Source: Granulicella mallensis (GTDB lineage Bacteria; Acidobacteriota; Terriglobia; Terriglobales; Acidobacteriaceae). From it: a stretch of DNA of 64,000 nucleotides. Below the pieces are notes generated by a model that was not told the DNA's origin, did not search any database, and saw nothing but the letters and a program-made list of their open reading frames with translations. The first letter of the stretch is position 1. Each line of letters starts with the position of its first letter. Positions 43,681 to 53,133 of this stretch are shown in pieces. Location: NCBI RefSeq assembly GCF_014203225.1, contig NZ_JACHIO010000005.1, forward strand, positions 248,001-312,000, in the 5' to 3' direction. The translations under genes and the position numbers were made by a program.

Positions 43681-46600
43681 ATGAACCGCACACTATCCGT
43701 ACGATGTATCTTCAATATTCCAGTTCTCCCGCTACGCCTGAACGCAATCGTTTGTCTGATGGCCGTGCTTTTGATGGCTGGTGGAGCAATCCACGCGCAG
43801 TTAGCTGGCAAGGGTGCGGTTGCAGGCACAATCTTCGATGCCAGCGGAGCGTCCGTTCCCGGCGCGACGATCGTGATGACGAACAACGCGACCGGGATCG
43901 CCACAACGACAACGAGCACTTCCGCGGGTGACTTCAGCGTCGCGACACTCGATGCGGGCGTTTACACCATCACCGTCACCGCCAAGGGGTTTGAGAAGCT
44001 GGCACAGCAGAATGTACAGGTGAACGCCCTTGAGACGGTCAGCTTCAGCCCGAAGTTGACGGTGGGTTCCCTTGGAGAGACGGTAACCGTGAGTACGATT
44101 CCTCCACAGTTGGAAACTACCAATGCCACGCTGGGCGCGACGATGGAGAATGAGATGTACTCCGCGCTGCCCATCGAAATGGGTGCTTACGGTCAGCCCG
44201 ATCAGCGCCGCGCGACGGACTTCGCCTTCCTGATGCCCGGTGTGCAGGGCAACAACACCAACGGTAACGCAACGACCAATACCGGCATCGTCAACGGCTC
44301 AGGCAGTAGGGGCGCTGTCTCCGATGTCTATGTCGATGGCGTGGCGTTTGTGCGCGCCGGCGGCAACGGCGACCCGCGCTATGTATGGACGGCCATCTCA
44401 GTCGATGCTATCGACCAATTCCAGGTTCAGACGAGTGGTTACTCGGCCATCTACGAAGGTCAGGGCATTCAGAACTACACCGTCAAGCAAGGCGGCGCGA
44501 AATATCATGCCAGCGTATATGAGTTCTTCCGCAACACTGCGCTCGACACCTGGGGCTTTTTCGGCTCTGTCCCTAATCCTGCCACGGGCGCCAAGGTCAA
44601 GCCGATTGAGAACAGCAATGAGTTCGGCATCAATCTAAGCGGTCCACTTATTCCGTTTGGCGGCTGGAAGAACAAGGTCTTCTTCTACGGCAACTATAAC
44701 GGCTTCCGTTATGCCAGCTCCACGCCCACACAGGTTACGTTCCCTACGACAGCGGAGCAGCATGGCGACTTCAGTGCCATCGGCTACCCGATCTATGACC
44801 CGAATACGCAGGCCACTTGCACGGCGAACAGCACCAACGGTCCCTGCCGCTACCAGTATGGTTACGGCCCTACCGGAGCTCATGGTCCTGCAGGCTCTCC
44901 GACGGCGATCGGCGCGCCTAATGTCATCCCTTCCAGCGAATTCTCCCAGGTCGCGCTGAACCTGCAGCAATTCCTCCCGCAGTTGTCCAATCAGAACCCG
45001 CAGGGGAACTATCTCTCCCCGAACCCGAACGCCCTCGTCAACTGGTCTACGACGGATCGTATTGACTACGTCGTCTCGCCCAGGGACACTCTCACCTTTG
45101 TTACGGCCATCGGCCGGCAAGCCAGCTCTAATCCGGCTGCGCAGACTACCGCAGGCCGCAATGTCGGCCCAGTTCCCTACAACTGGGGCCAGGCGTTCGC
45201 TCCTAAAACAGCCGTGGGTATCGTTGAAGAGACGCATACCTTCACCGAGCACCTCGTCAACCAGTTCAAGTATGGGTATGCACGCTACAACGGGCCGACC
45301 TATGATTCCGATGAGTCACCGCAGTACTCCGCTACCGCTGCCGGCCTCTCCGGTCTGCCGGTGGGAGCGGCGCAGAACGCCTTTCCGTTTGTCGATTTCA
45401 GCTCTTCCATCGCGTCGCCGATCAACAACTCTCCCAGCTGGTGGAGCGGCAATGCGCCGAACGTTACCCTGGCCGAAAATTACACGCTGGTCGACAACCT
45501 GCAATGGGTCAAGGGCAAACATACCTTCACCTTTGGCGCCCAGATCGCGTGGCTGCTCTATAACGTAATCAATGACACGGGCGGCAGCTCGCCGCTTACC
45601 CTTTCCAACGCGGTCACCGAGACAGCGGGCATCACTCCTTCCAGCAATACCAATCCGAAGTACGCAGCGGTCTCGGGTACGGGCGAAGCGTATGCCAGCT
45701 TCCTGATCGGGCAGATCGATAAGGCATCCTTTACGGATTATCTCCAGTCGGAGTTTGGCGCGCGCTTCCGCCCTATCTCACCCTACGTTCAGGACAACTG
45801 GAAGATCACCTCGAAGCTGACAGCCGATCTCGGTCTGCGCTGGGACTACTATCCGTCCGTCCGGGAGGTTCATAACGCGGAGAGCTTCTTCAGTCCTACG
45901 CTTGCCAACCCTGTTACCGGCGCGAACGGTGCGCTGCAGTTCACCGGCACTGGTCCGGGCACCTGTAACTGCTCCACGCCGGTTCAGAACTGGTACAAGA
46001 ACTTTGGTCCGCGCATCGGGCTGGCCTACCAGAGCGATCCGAAGACGGTATGGCGCGCCAGCTACGGGCTCATGTTCTCCCATGGCAACGCGGTTGGTGG
46101 ATCGGCCACCAGCCTTGGGACTCTGGGTTTCTCCGCGGCTCCGAGCTTCTCAGCCAACGGCATGTTGTTGAGCACCGCGCCGCTGACAGGTGCGAACGGC
46201 GCAATTCCGGCCTACGCTCCCGCACTTGGCGTTGCATCGGGCCCACAGTTTGGAACGGGTTATACGACCGTGTCAGGCTTTACCGGAACGCCATCCGGCA
46301 TAGGATATGACGATCCCTACGTTGGTGCTCGCGCTCCTGAGTTCGTCAACTACAGCTTCGGGTTCCAGCATCAGTGGACCGACGCCTTTACGTCCACGAT
46401 CTCCTACGTCGGGTCGCAGGGCCACTTCCTTCCCACCGATGGAGGCAATCCCCGCGGCGTCTGGGCCGATGCGCTGGACCCCAAGTATCTTGCCTTGGGT
46501 TCAGGGCTGACTGCCCTGGCGACTCCGGCCAACTGTGCGCTCTATGGCGCAGCCTGCCCAGCCAAATTCACCACGTCGCAGTCGATTGCCACAGCGCTTA

Positions 46601-47514
46601 AACCATTCCCCTTCCAGTCCGTCAGCGACACGTTCGGATACGTCGCGAACGCCAACTACAACGCCCTCCAGGCTTCGTTCAATATGCGTCCCGCGCATGG
46701 CCTTACGTTCATGGCCAACTACACCTGGTCGCGTTCCATCGATGACGGAGGCACCTTCCGGACGGGCTATGCCATTCCGGCTGGAACCATCGCCAATCAG
46801 CCAAACAAATCCTATGCCGCCGATCGTATAGAACGTAGCGTATCGACTACGAACCAGCCGCAGCATGTGGTCATCACGGGTGTCTGGGATGTGCCCTTTG
46901 GCAAGACGATCGCCAATCGCAACGAGATCGAGCGCGCCATCTTCGGAGGCTTCAAGATCTCGGAGATCTTCCAGGCGTTCTCCGGTTCTCCCCTCTCGAT
47001 TACAGCCTCTTCCTGCCAGACCAACCCTGCGCAAACCTGCAATGAGGCCAACTACAATCCCAACTTCACCGGTCCGGTTCGCGTGAACGGCAGGTGGGGC
47101 AAGGGCATCACTGCTGCCAATACGACAGCCATCAGCTATATCGCGACCAGCGCTGGAACTCAGGCTGCTCCGACGGGACCTTTCATCTACCCGTCGCAGT
47201 TAGCCGCTACCAGTGCTTTCCCCAACGGTTCTCCGTTCGCTCCGCTGTATACCTTCGCCAACGGCGCGCGTACGGCTGCGTATAACCTCTACGGTCCTGG
47301 CAACTACCAGCTCGACCTGGCCGTGGTTCGCAGCTTTCCTATCCACGTCATCAATTCAAAACTCGACCTCCGTGCCGAGATGTACAACGTAACGAACCAC
47401 ACGTTCTTCGCTGTCGCGAGCACGCAGCTCGGTAACTCGAGCTTCGGAACGGTCGGTCCTAACGCCAACTACAACCGTCGGGCTATCCAGCTTTCTGGCC
47501 GCCTGGCGTTCTAG
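43681..47514 (+). CDS. Oar-like TonB-dependent receptor with carboxypeptidase-regulatory domain
   Basis: 1277 residues from ATG 43681, after GAGGAG; the frame is open 38 codons further up. Signal peptide about 1-40 (ends GGAIHAQ). Residues about 45-125 form a carboxypeptidase-regulatory-like beta-sandwich (GAVAGTIFDASGASVPGATIVMTN, GVYTITVTAKGFEK). The plug follows (FLMPGVQGN, YVDGVAFVRAGG), then a long barrel ending NRRAIQLSGRLAF with a terminal Phe as in outer-membrane proteins. Such receptors are amplified in Acidobacteria and are thought to import plant or microbial glycans or peptides; the ligand is unknown. Confidence 0.92.
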   Translation: MNRTLSVRCIFNIPVLPLRLNAIVCLMAVLLMAGGAIHAQLAGKGAVAGTIFDASGASVPGATIVMTNNATGIATTTTSTSAGDFSVATLDAGVYTITVTAKGFEKLAQQNVQVNALETVSFSPKLTVGSLGETVTVSTIPPQLETTNATLGATMENEMYSALPIEMGAYGQPDQRRATDFAFLMPGVQGNNTNGNATTNTGIVNGSGSRGAVSDVYVDGVAFVRAGGNGDPRYVWTAISVDAIDQFQVQTSGYSAIYEGQGIQNYTVKQGGAKYHASVYEFFRNTALDTWGFFGSVPNPATGAKVKPIENSNEFGINLSGPLIPFGGWKNKVFFYGNYNGFRYASSTPTQVTFPTTAEQHGDFSAIGYPIYDPNTQATCTANSTNGPCRYQYGYGPTGAHGPAGSPTAIGAPNVIPSSEFSQVALNLQQFLPQLSNQNPQGNYLSPNPNALVNWSTTDRIDYVVSPRDTLTFVTAIGRQASSNPAAQTTAGRNVGPVPYNWGQAFAPKTAVGIVEETHTFTEHLVNQFKYGYARYNGPTYDSDESPQYSATAAGLSGLPVGAAQNAFPFVDFSSSIASPINNSPSWWSGNAPNVTLAENYTLVDNLQWVKGKHTFTFGAQIAWLLYNVINDTGGSSPLTLSNAVTETAGITPSSNTNPKYAAVSGTGEAYASFLIGQIDKASFTDYLQSEFGARFRPISPYVQDNWKITSKLTADLGLRWDYYPSVREVHNAESFFSPTLANPVTGANGALQFTGTGPGTCNCSTPVQNWYKNFGPRIGLAYQSDPKTVWRASYGLMFSHGNAVGGSATSLGTLGFSAAPSFSANGMLLSTAPLTGANGAIPAYAPALGVASGPQFGTGYTTVSGFTGTPSGIGYDDPYVGARAPEFVNYSFGFQHQWTDAFTSTISYVGSQGHFLPTDGGNPRGVWADALDPKYLALGSGLTALATPANCALYGAACPAKFTTSQSIATALKPFPFQSVSDTFGYVANANYNALQASFNMRPAHGLTFMANYTWSRSIDDGGTFRTGYAIPAGTIANQPNKSYAADRIERSVSTTNQPQHVVITGVWDVPFGKTIANRNEIERAIFGGFKISEIFQAFSGSPLSITASSCQTNPAQTCNEANYNPNFTGPVRVNGRWGKGITAANTTAISYIATSAGTQAAPTGPFIYPSQLAATSAFPNGSPFAPLYTFANGARTAAYNLYGPGNYQLDLAVVRSFPIHVINSKLDLRAEMYNVTNHTFFAVASTQLGNSSFGTVGPNANYNRRAIQLSGRLAF

Positions 47515-47626
47515 AGCATTTTCCCTGTAGGTGTAGAGCGGGGCCTCGATCTTTATGGGTGTTTTCCCCAATGAAAACGCCGCTGCACGCCCGTTTCCGG
47601 ATTCCCAGCAACAGGGAAAATGCTCT
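47513..47626. repeat. Inverted-arm element after the TonB receptor gene
   Basis: Perfect 16-base arms AGAGCATTTTCCCTGT and ACAGGGAAAATGCTCT enclose 82 bases that also pair in part (GTGTAGAGCGG with CCGCTGCAC). The left arm begins inside the receptor's stop codon. It is another REP-like family with no copy seen elsewhere in the window. Confidence 0.7.
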
Positions 47627-47644
47627 AACCTCAGTCTTTCAATC

Positions 47645-47691
47645 GCAACAAACAAAGAGGCCGCCCGTCGGGCGGCCTCTTTGTTTGTTGC
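47645..47691. terminator. Strong bidirectional terminator
   Basis: A 22-bp perfect stem, GCAACAAACAAAGAGGCCGCCC and its mirror, around GTC. The A-rich left and T-rich right flanks of the stem let it stop both the TonB receptor and the convergent small gene. Confidence 0.9.
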
Positions 47692-47703
47692 GAACATGAG
47701 ACA

Positions 47704-47994
47704 TTACATGATGAGGAAGCGCTCGCGCATCAGCCGTTGGAAGCGCGGCTTCCAGATCAGGTCGTAGGCGAGCTCTTTGCCGGGGAACATCGCGAGCGCC
47801 GCGGAGCGGGCGTCAGCGATCATTTGCGAGGCGTCGTCGATGGTCAGGGTGGAGTCCTGCGCGATCACCTGCATCACCATGTTCATCATCATCTGCATGC
47901 GGCGGATCAGGCGCTGCTCTTCGAGCGCTTCTGGCGTTGGCAGAGGCTTCACGGGATCCGGTGTGACTCCTGTCGCTCCCATATCTTTTTGCAT
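47704..47994 (-). CDS. Small conserved-looking helical protein
   Basis: 96 residues, not recognised. AAAGGAG before ATG 47994 is an excellent ribosome site. The protein has a Pro-rich start (TPDPVKPLPTPEALEEQ), then a Met-rich helix RRMQMMMNMVMQVIAQD and an Asp/Ala-rich helix; no membrane segment. It lies 19 bases downstream of comEC on the same strand and may be cotranscribed. Confidence 0.65.
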   Translation of the reverse strand: MQKDMGATGVTPDPVKPLPTPEALEEQRLIRRMQMMMNMVMQVIAQDSTLTIDDASQMIADARSAALAMFPGKELAYDLIWKPRFQRLMRERFLIM

Positions 47995-48013
47995 AGTAGC
48001 TCCTTTCGCCTAC

Positions 48014-50740
48014 TTAATGAGATGCGGCGGTACCAGCGGAGATTCCACCCTCGCTCGTCAGCAGGAACGTCTCCGCGCCCTCACGGTCGGTGCGAAAGGT
48101 CTTGACGTGTGCGGCTTCAAGGCGGCCGAGCACCTCAAAGCGTGGATGCCCGAAGGTGTTGTATCGGCCGACGCTGATGACTGCCTCGCGAGGCGCGACG
48201 GCGGCCAGAAACTCCGGTGTCGTCGAAGTATTGCTGCCATGGTGGCCAACCTTCAACAGGGTCGCCGGCGCGACGCGTCCATGCTCAACCATCGCCGCTT
48301 CGCTCGGCGCTTCGGCATCGCCTTCGAGCAGGACACTGGCTTTGTTGAAGTCCAGGCGCATCACTAAAGAGTCGTTGTTCACGGCCTCGTGGGGATTCTC
48401 ATAGCTCGCTTCGGGAGCGAGCACGCTGGCGTGCAGTCCTCCCCAGGGAAACGCGTAGCCCGCTCGAAACCAGCGTATGGTGACCCCAAGCTCCTGTGCC
48501 TCTTCGAGCAAGGCGTGCAGCCCCGGCGATTTGCCCGGCTGCACGCTGAGCCAGAGTTCGCGTGGACGCAGTTCGCGCAGCACCGCGGGCATGCCGCCCA
48601 TGTGATCGCTGTGCGCGTGCGTCAGCAGCACCGCGTCGAGACGGCGAATGCGCCGCGACCATAGATAGGGCGCGACGACCTCCTCGCCGACGTCCCACCG
48701 GTCCGGAGACGGTACCTGCTGCCCGACGGGACCGCCTGCATCGACGAGCAGCGTGCGGCCTTCGGGGGAGATGACCAGTAGCGAGTCTCCCTGGCCAACG
48801 TCGAGCGCCGTGACCTCCAGCAGGCCGCGATGCAGCAACGGCGGCTCCGGCAGCAGCACTGCCAGTGGTATCACGGCCATGGCGGCAACACCGATCCAAT
48901 GCCACCTCCGCTGCCGAGCACGCAGGGCCCAGCAGCAGAAGACGAGGGCGGCACAGGCCAGCGCGATCGCCGCAGGGGCAGGCATTGGCACGCGCAGATC
49001 GGCTAGAGCGATGTGGCCGAGATGCTCCACCAGAGCGCGTACGGTGTGCAGCAGCAGAGCGGTGGGCGCGCCGGGAATCATCGCCAGCCAACTATTGAGC
49101 AAAGCCAGACAGAACGTGAGAACCGCAACGCAGATCAGTACTGTGATCAGCGGTACGGAGATCAGATTCAGCGGCAGTGCCAGCAGTGTGGCGCGATGGA
49201 AGTAGACGGCCATTGGCAGCACCATGCAGAGCTCTACGACGACGCCGATCAGAAACGCTTCACAGGCCCAGGTCACAGCGAGCAGCAGCCATAGCGGCAG
49301 ATCACGTGCGCCTTTGCCGAGCAGTTGAGCAAAGACCAAGCCGAACATGCGCAGACGCACGCGAAGTTGCGCGACCCGCGGCGGCAGAAAGGCGTCGAGC
49401 CGCACGAGCCAGAGATTATGCGTGGCTCGCTTCCAGGAGTGCAGCAGGCGATCGCTTAGCGGCAACGCAAGTCCTGCGATGGCGAGGATGACCAGGAAGG
49501 TCATCTGAAAGCCAGCCTCGAATAGCGCACGCGGATCGAACACGAGTACGGCGAGCCCTGCCACACCGAGTGCATTGAGCGCACCGCTCTCACGGGCCAG
49601 CCAGCGCGCCAGCAGATACACCGCCGTCATCCCAAGTGCACGCTGCACCGGCACGCCAAAGCCTGTGAGCAGTGCATAGCCCGTTGCTGCAACGATGGTT
49701 GTTGCAACGGCTATGCCTTCCGGCGTGCGCAGCTTGCGGAGAGCCCAGAAGAGCGCTCCTGACAGCAGCACGATGTGCAGCCCCGACACCACGAAGAGAT
49801 GAAACGTGCCGGTCCGTTCGAAGCCTGCACGCAGCGTCTGGCTCAGCCGTCCACGGTCGCCGAAGAGCATTGCGCTCAGGATTGCGGCATCTTCGGCGCT
49901 GAGGTGTGCGGCTGCGGGCAGCAGGCGATTGGCGCGGGAGTGTACGAGCGTGTCGATGCGGCTCGCTGCCCATGACTGTGCGGCGTACAGGCGGCATCGC
50001 CAGTCTCGAATCGCGGCTCCGGTCTTGCGCACGCGCGCGGCCTTCACGCTGGATTGCACAGCGATGCCTTCATTGAGCAGAGCAGCCGCGTGCGACCATG
50101 CGCCGGGATCGCGATAGGTGTCCGGCACGCGCAGACGAAGCGGCAGCTCGAGCACGTCACCGCAGTCCAGCACCGGCGCATTGCCAGTGATCGTCACGCG
50201 CACTCCGCCTTGCAGTGGCCGCATGGTGGAGGTGTCCGGCGTTACATCTTCAATGGCCTGCACATCCAGATCGACGGACTCCAACGGATGTTCGTTGTCG
50301 GTCTCCCACGCGCCGGGTTCCATGCGCCACGGTTCCTGCGGCTGTTGTGGGGCAGCTTCGTTCTGCTGTGTCTCGTGGAGCAGCCGCACGCGCACCACAC
50401 GCCCACGCACGATGCGGCTCAGGCCATCGGCGTAGGGGATCAGCGCTGTCTGTGGCGGAATCGCGGGTTGTATCTGCGCGCACCAGCAGCCGGCAACGAT
50501 CCATAACGTGAGCGCGGGAACAATGGCGATGCGCCTGGCACGCCATTGGCTGAGGACTGCGAGCAGCAGTAACAACGCGGTCGATCCAGCAAGCAGAACG
50601 GGAGCATGCCCGCTTCGGGAGAGTATGTCTCCGAGAGCGAAACAAAGCGCGGCAACCAGCAGGGGCATCCTGCGAAAGCGCAGAGCTTCGACCGCCGGAG
50701 CGGAGTCCATCCAGAAACCTGAAGTACCTATGACCCGCAT
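48014..50740 (-). CDS. comEC: ComEC/Rec2 family DNA-uptake channel protein
   Basis: 908 residues. The N-terminal part carries two or three membrane segments and the DUF4131 soluble domain. The central Competence domain runs about 270-560 (HLSAEDAAILSAMLFGDRG, FHLFVVSGLHIVLLSG). The C-terminus is a metallo-beta-lactamase domain with ALDVGQGDSLLV, LLTHAHSDHMGGMPA and LLKVGHHGSNTSTTPEF, all metal-binding motifs intact. ComEC carries single-stranded DNA across the inner membrane during natural transformation. The start is uncertain: ATG 50740 or an ATG ten codons later. Confidence 0.95.
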   Translation of the reverse strand: MRVIGTSGFWMDSAPAVEALRFRRMPLLVAALCFALGDILSRSGHAPVLLAGSTALLLLLAVLSQWRARRIAIVPALTLWIVAGCWCAQIQPAIPPQTALIPYADGLSRIVRGRVVRVRLLHETQQNEAAPQQPQEPWRMEPGAWETDNEHPLESVDLDVQAIEDVTPDTSTMRPLQGGVRVTITGNAPVLDCGDVLELPLRLRVPDTYRDPGAWSHAAALLNEGIAVQSSVKAARVRKTGAAIRDWRCRLYAAQSWAASRIDTLVHSRANRLLPAAAHLSAEDAAILSAMLFGDRGRLSQTLRAGFERTGTFHLFVVSGLHIVLLSGALFWALRKLRTPEGIAVATTIVAATGYALLTGFGVPVQRALGMTAVYLLARWLARESGALNALGVAGLAVLVFDPRALFEAGFQMTFLVILAIAGLALPLSDRLLHSWKRATHNLWLVRLDAFLPPRVAQLRVRLRMFGLVFAQLLGKGARDLPLWLLLAVTWACEAFLIGVVVELCMVLPMAVYFHRATLLALPLNLISVPLITVLICVAVLTFCLALLNSWLAMIPGAPTALLLHTVRALVEHLGHIALADLRVPMPAPAAIALACAALVFCCWALRARQRRWHWIGVAAMAVIPLAVLLPEPPLLHRGLLEVTALDVGQGDSLLVISPEGRTLLVDAGGPVGQQVPSPDRWDVGEEVVAPYLWSRRIRRLDAVLLTHAHSDHMGGMPAVLRELRPRELWLSVQPGKSPGLHALLEEAQELGVTIRWFRAGYAFPWGGLHASVLAPEASYENPHEAVNNDSLVMRLDFNKASVLLEGDAEAPSEAAMVEHGRVAPATLLKVGHHGSNTSTTPEFLAAVAPREAVISVGRYNTFGHPRFEVLGRLEAAHVKTFRTDREGAETFLLTSEGGISAGTAASH

Positions 50741-50784
50741 GAGAGGCGACGACTGAGTTCTGCCCAGTGTGCCATTAAAGCGGT

Positions 50785-51010
50785 GCTTTTGTTCTTGCTT
50801 TTCTGGTTTGTCATTCCGAGCGCAGCGAGTGAACCTGCTGTCTCCCGTTCTTCGTTTGTATCACCCAGAAAATATGTGAGCTAGAACTGGAGCGTGATTG
50901 GGCTGATGCACAAACGTCTGCGGTGCCACTGGCAAAGAACGGGAGGAAGCAGGTTCACTCGCAACGCTCGGAATGACAAGCCAGAAAGGCAAAGACAAGA
51001 ACAAAGGCAA
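50785..51010. repeat. REP/MITE-like inverted-arm element (GTCATTCCGAGCG family)
   Basis: TTGTTCTTGCTTTTCTGGTT and GTCATTCCGAGCGCAGCGAG with GTGAACCTGCTGTCTCCCGT on the left; GGGAGGAAGCAGGTTCACTC, CGCTCGGAATGACAAGCCAG and AAAGACAAGAACAA on the right. It occupies most of the 300-base gap between comEC and the RNA methyltransferase gene, and no gene is seen there. Confidence 0.75.
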
Positions 51011-51044
51011 GAGCGCTGAGAACACAACCTATCGCGGTTCCACC

Positions 51045-52346
51045 CTACCTGCGCGCCAGCATCACAACAGTCTCCAGATGAAAGGTCTGGGGAAAGAGAT
51101 CGACCAGATGCATCGCCGCAATACGATAGTCCCGCTGCAGCACAACCAGATCGCGCGCCAGCGTCGTCGGATCGCACGAGACATAGACCACGGCAGGGGC
51201 CGCGATCTTCAGCAGCAGCTCACAAGCCTCCAGTCCCGCACCCGCGCGTGGCGGATCGAGCACGATCAACGCAGGCCGTTCTCTCTGCACGACAGCGCCC
51301 CGCAGAAATTCCAGTGTCGAAGCCTGTACCGACCGGTGCTGCGAGCCAAGCTTTCCGAGACTGATGCGAAGATCGTTTGCCGCAGAGGGATTGGCTTCTA
51401 CGGCGGTCACCTGCGCGAAGCTACGCGCCAGCACCCGCGAGAAAAGCCCGACGCCAGCGTACAGGTCCCAGGCAATATCACCGCTGCGTCCGTCGCAGAC
51501 GAGAGGTAGTAGCTCCTCTACAAGGAAGCGATTGACCTGAAAGAAACCGCCGCGGCTTACCCAGTAGTTTTCATCGGCAACGCGATACGCAAGGCCTGCT
51601 GTTCCCCAGCTCTCTGTGAAGTTCGTATTCGCCCCACGAGCATCGCCCGTAAGAACGCCAGCCCCCGAGAGCTCCGGCACACCCTGCTGCAAGGCCTCAC
51701 ACAGACGAGCGAAGCTATTCTTCTTGGCAGGCTTTGCGCGTGTGCACAGCAGCGTCATCTGCAGGCGCGAAAGATCGGCGTTGCAGAAGAACTCTACTTC
51801 GTTCGCAGCCTCGAGCCATAGCTTCGCTTCACTGTTATCTTCGGAAAGCTGTAGAAGAGCCGCGGCAGCCTTCCATAGCAAGGGAGCAGCGATAGGGCAT
51901 TGCGTAATGGGAAGAAACGCATTGGTTCCGCGAACGCTATACCCAACGCGAAATGCGCCCTCCACCTTGCCAAGACGAAAGCGCACGCGATTGCGGTAAC
52001 CCCACGGCTCGCCCATGTGGCTTGCGATCTCCGGCAGCGCGTCGACGCCCGCGCGCTGCATGGTCTCTCTCAGGATGTCGCGCTTGATCTCAACCTGCGC
52101 CGCATACTCTGCGTGCTGATACTGGCAGCCTCCACAGCGGCCAAAGTGCGGGCAGGGTGGATCGATGCGCGTGGGTGCAGGTTCCATCACGCGCTGCAGT
52201 ACGGCTTCGTTCGCCCCTGAAGGCGCATCGATCTCTGCAAGCTCTTCCGGCAGCACGAAGGGCACAAAGGCCACTGCGCCCGAGGCTCTGTGCGCAAGAC
52301 CCGCACCTCCGTAAACAGCTCGCTCGATGCGAACGGTCTCTGCCAT
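51045..52346 (-). CDS. Class I SAM-dependent RNA methyltransferase (RlmD/TrmA family)
   Basis: 433 residues from ATG 52346 (a GTG one codon up is possible). The N-terminal TRAM-like domain is followed by the iron-sulphur motif CPHFGRCGGCQ with a later Cys in TQCP, giving four Cys. The C-terminal Rossmann methyltransferase has WDLYAGVGLFS, VLDPPRAG, the catalytic Cys in YVSCDPTTLARD, and the closing base HLETVV. It forms m5U in rRNA or tRNA; rlmD-like is the nearest guess. The start overlaps the stop of the upstream gene (TGATG). Confidence 0.9.
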   Translation of the reverse strand: MAETVRIERAVYGGAGLAHRASGAVAFVPFVLPEELAEIDAPSGANEAVLQRVMEPAPTRIDPPCPHFGRCGGCQYQHAEYAAQVEIKRDILRETMQRAGVDALPEIASHMGEPWGYRNRVRFRLGKVEGAFRVGYSVRGTNAFLPITQCPIAAPLLWKAAAALLQLSEDNSEAKLWLEAANEVEFFCNADLSRLQMTLLCTRAKPAKKNSFARLCEALQQGVPELSGAGVLTGDARGANTNFTESWGTAGLAYRVADENYWVSRGGFFQVNRFLVEELLPLVCDGRSGDIAWDLYAGVGLFSRVLARSFAQVTAVEANPSAANDLRISLGKLGSQHRSVQASTLEFLRGAVVQRERPALIVLDPPRAGAGLEACELLLKIAAPAVVYVSCDPTTLARDLVVLQRDYRIAAMHLVDLFPQTFHLETVVMLARR

Positions 52347-53050
52347 CACTCGTGCCCCATGTAGAAGAGGCTGAGGCGCGGAAGGCTGCGGGCTTCGAGC
52401 AGGCGCTTCTGCAGGAACTGCGCCTGGATCTGCCGAATCTGCACCGCGCCCATCTTCGCCCGGTATGGCGCGAGCTCACGGTCCGCCTGTTCACGCAGAG
52501 CGACGATCTCCTCTTCGGGAGCCGTGCTCATCAGTGTCGCGAAGAGTTTTTCTTCGAGCACCGTCAGCGTGCGGTCGAGCTCATCCAGAGGCATCGGAGC
52601 GGCGCTGCGCAGCACCTCCGCGAGTTCGCGCAGGCGTCGTGCAGTTTCGCCGAGTGCAGTCGAAGGAGGCTTCGCCGCGTCAACGGCCTTCGCATTCTCC
52701 TCGAGGAAGCGAGCGACGCGCTCCGTCTCGAAGCCGCTCTCGACGGCCTCCTGCGGTGCCGTCTTCACAGCGCCGGTCGCTGCTTCGGCCATATCTTCGG
52801 CAGCCTGCATGACGGCCTGCGCACACCACGCCAAGCCGTTGACCTTGCGCATGCGGCCTTTGGCCCGCTGCATTTTGGCGTCGTATTTATCGAAGGCGTC
52901 GTCAATTCCGCGCAGCGCAGCCTCGAGCGGAATCCCGGCCTCGCGCCAGGTCTCGATCAACGCCCAGTCCAGCGTGGAGAGCATCAGCAACGAGCCGCGT
53001 CTGCGGCTGAAGCGCTCTTCGATCTCCGAAAAATAATGAAAGTAATTCAT
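52346..53050 (-). CDS. Uncharacterised helical protein coupled to the RNA methyltransferase gene
   Basis: 234 residues, not assigned to a family. It begins MNYFHYFSEIEERFSRRRG and continues with LSTLDWALIETWREAGIPLEAALRGID, then mostly amphipathic helices with heptad-like spacing (ARRLRELAEVLRSA, DELDRTLTVLEEKLF). No membrane segment or catalytic motif. It overlaps the methyltransferase start, so the two are cotranslated; a role in RNA or ribosome handling is a guess from that alone. Confidence 0.65.
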   Translation of the reverse strand: MNYFHYFSEIEERFSRRRGSLLMLSTLDWALIETWREAGIPLEAALRGIDDAFDKYDAKMQRAKGRMRKVNGLAWCAQAVMQAAEDMAEAATGAVKTAPQEAVESGFETERVARFLEENAKAVDAAKPPSTALGETARRLRELAEVLRSAAPMPLDELDRTLTVLEEKLFATLMSTAPEEEIVALREQADRELAPYRAKMGAVQIRQIQAQFLQKRLLEARSLPRLSLFYMGHE

Positions 53051-53051
53051 A

Positions 53052-53131
53052 AAAGCAGGGATTAGGGATTAGGGATTAGGGATTAGGGAACATAGGTTTT
53101 CTAATCCCTAATCCCTGTTCCCTAATCCCTG
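53052..53131. repeat. Word-array hairpin (GGGATTA / TAATCCC)
   Basis: AGCAGGGATTAGGGATTAGG and two more GGGATTA words, then the mirror CTAATCCCTAATCCCTGTTC and CCTAATCCCTGCTT, with a 12-base loop. It fills the gap between coaX and the 234-residue gene. The telomere-like appearance is coincidental. Confidence 0.85.
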
Positions 53132-53133
53132 CT

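Noticed and set aside
53052..53131. Telomere-like GGGATTA repeats as a chromosome end or a VNTR
   Set aside because: It is an internal mirrored array between coaX and its neighbour, one of six of the same build with different words.
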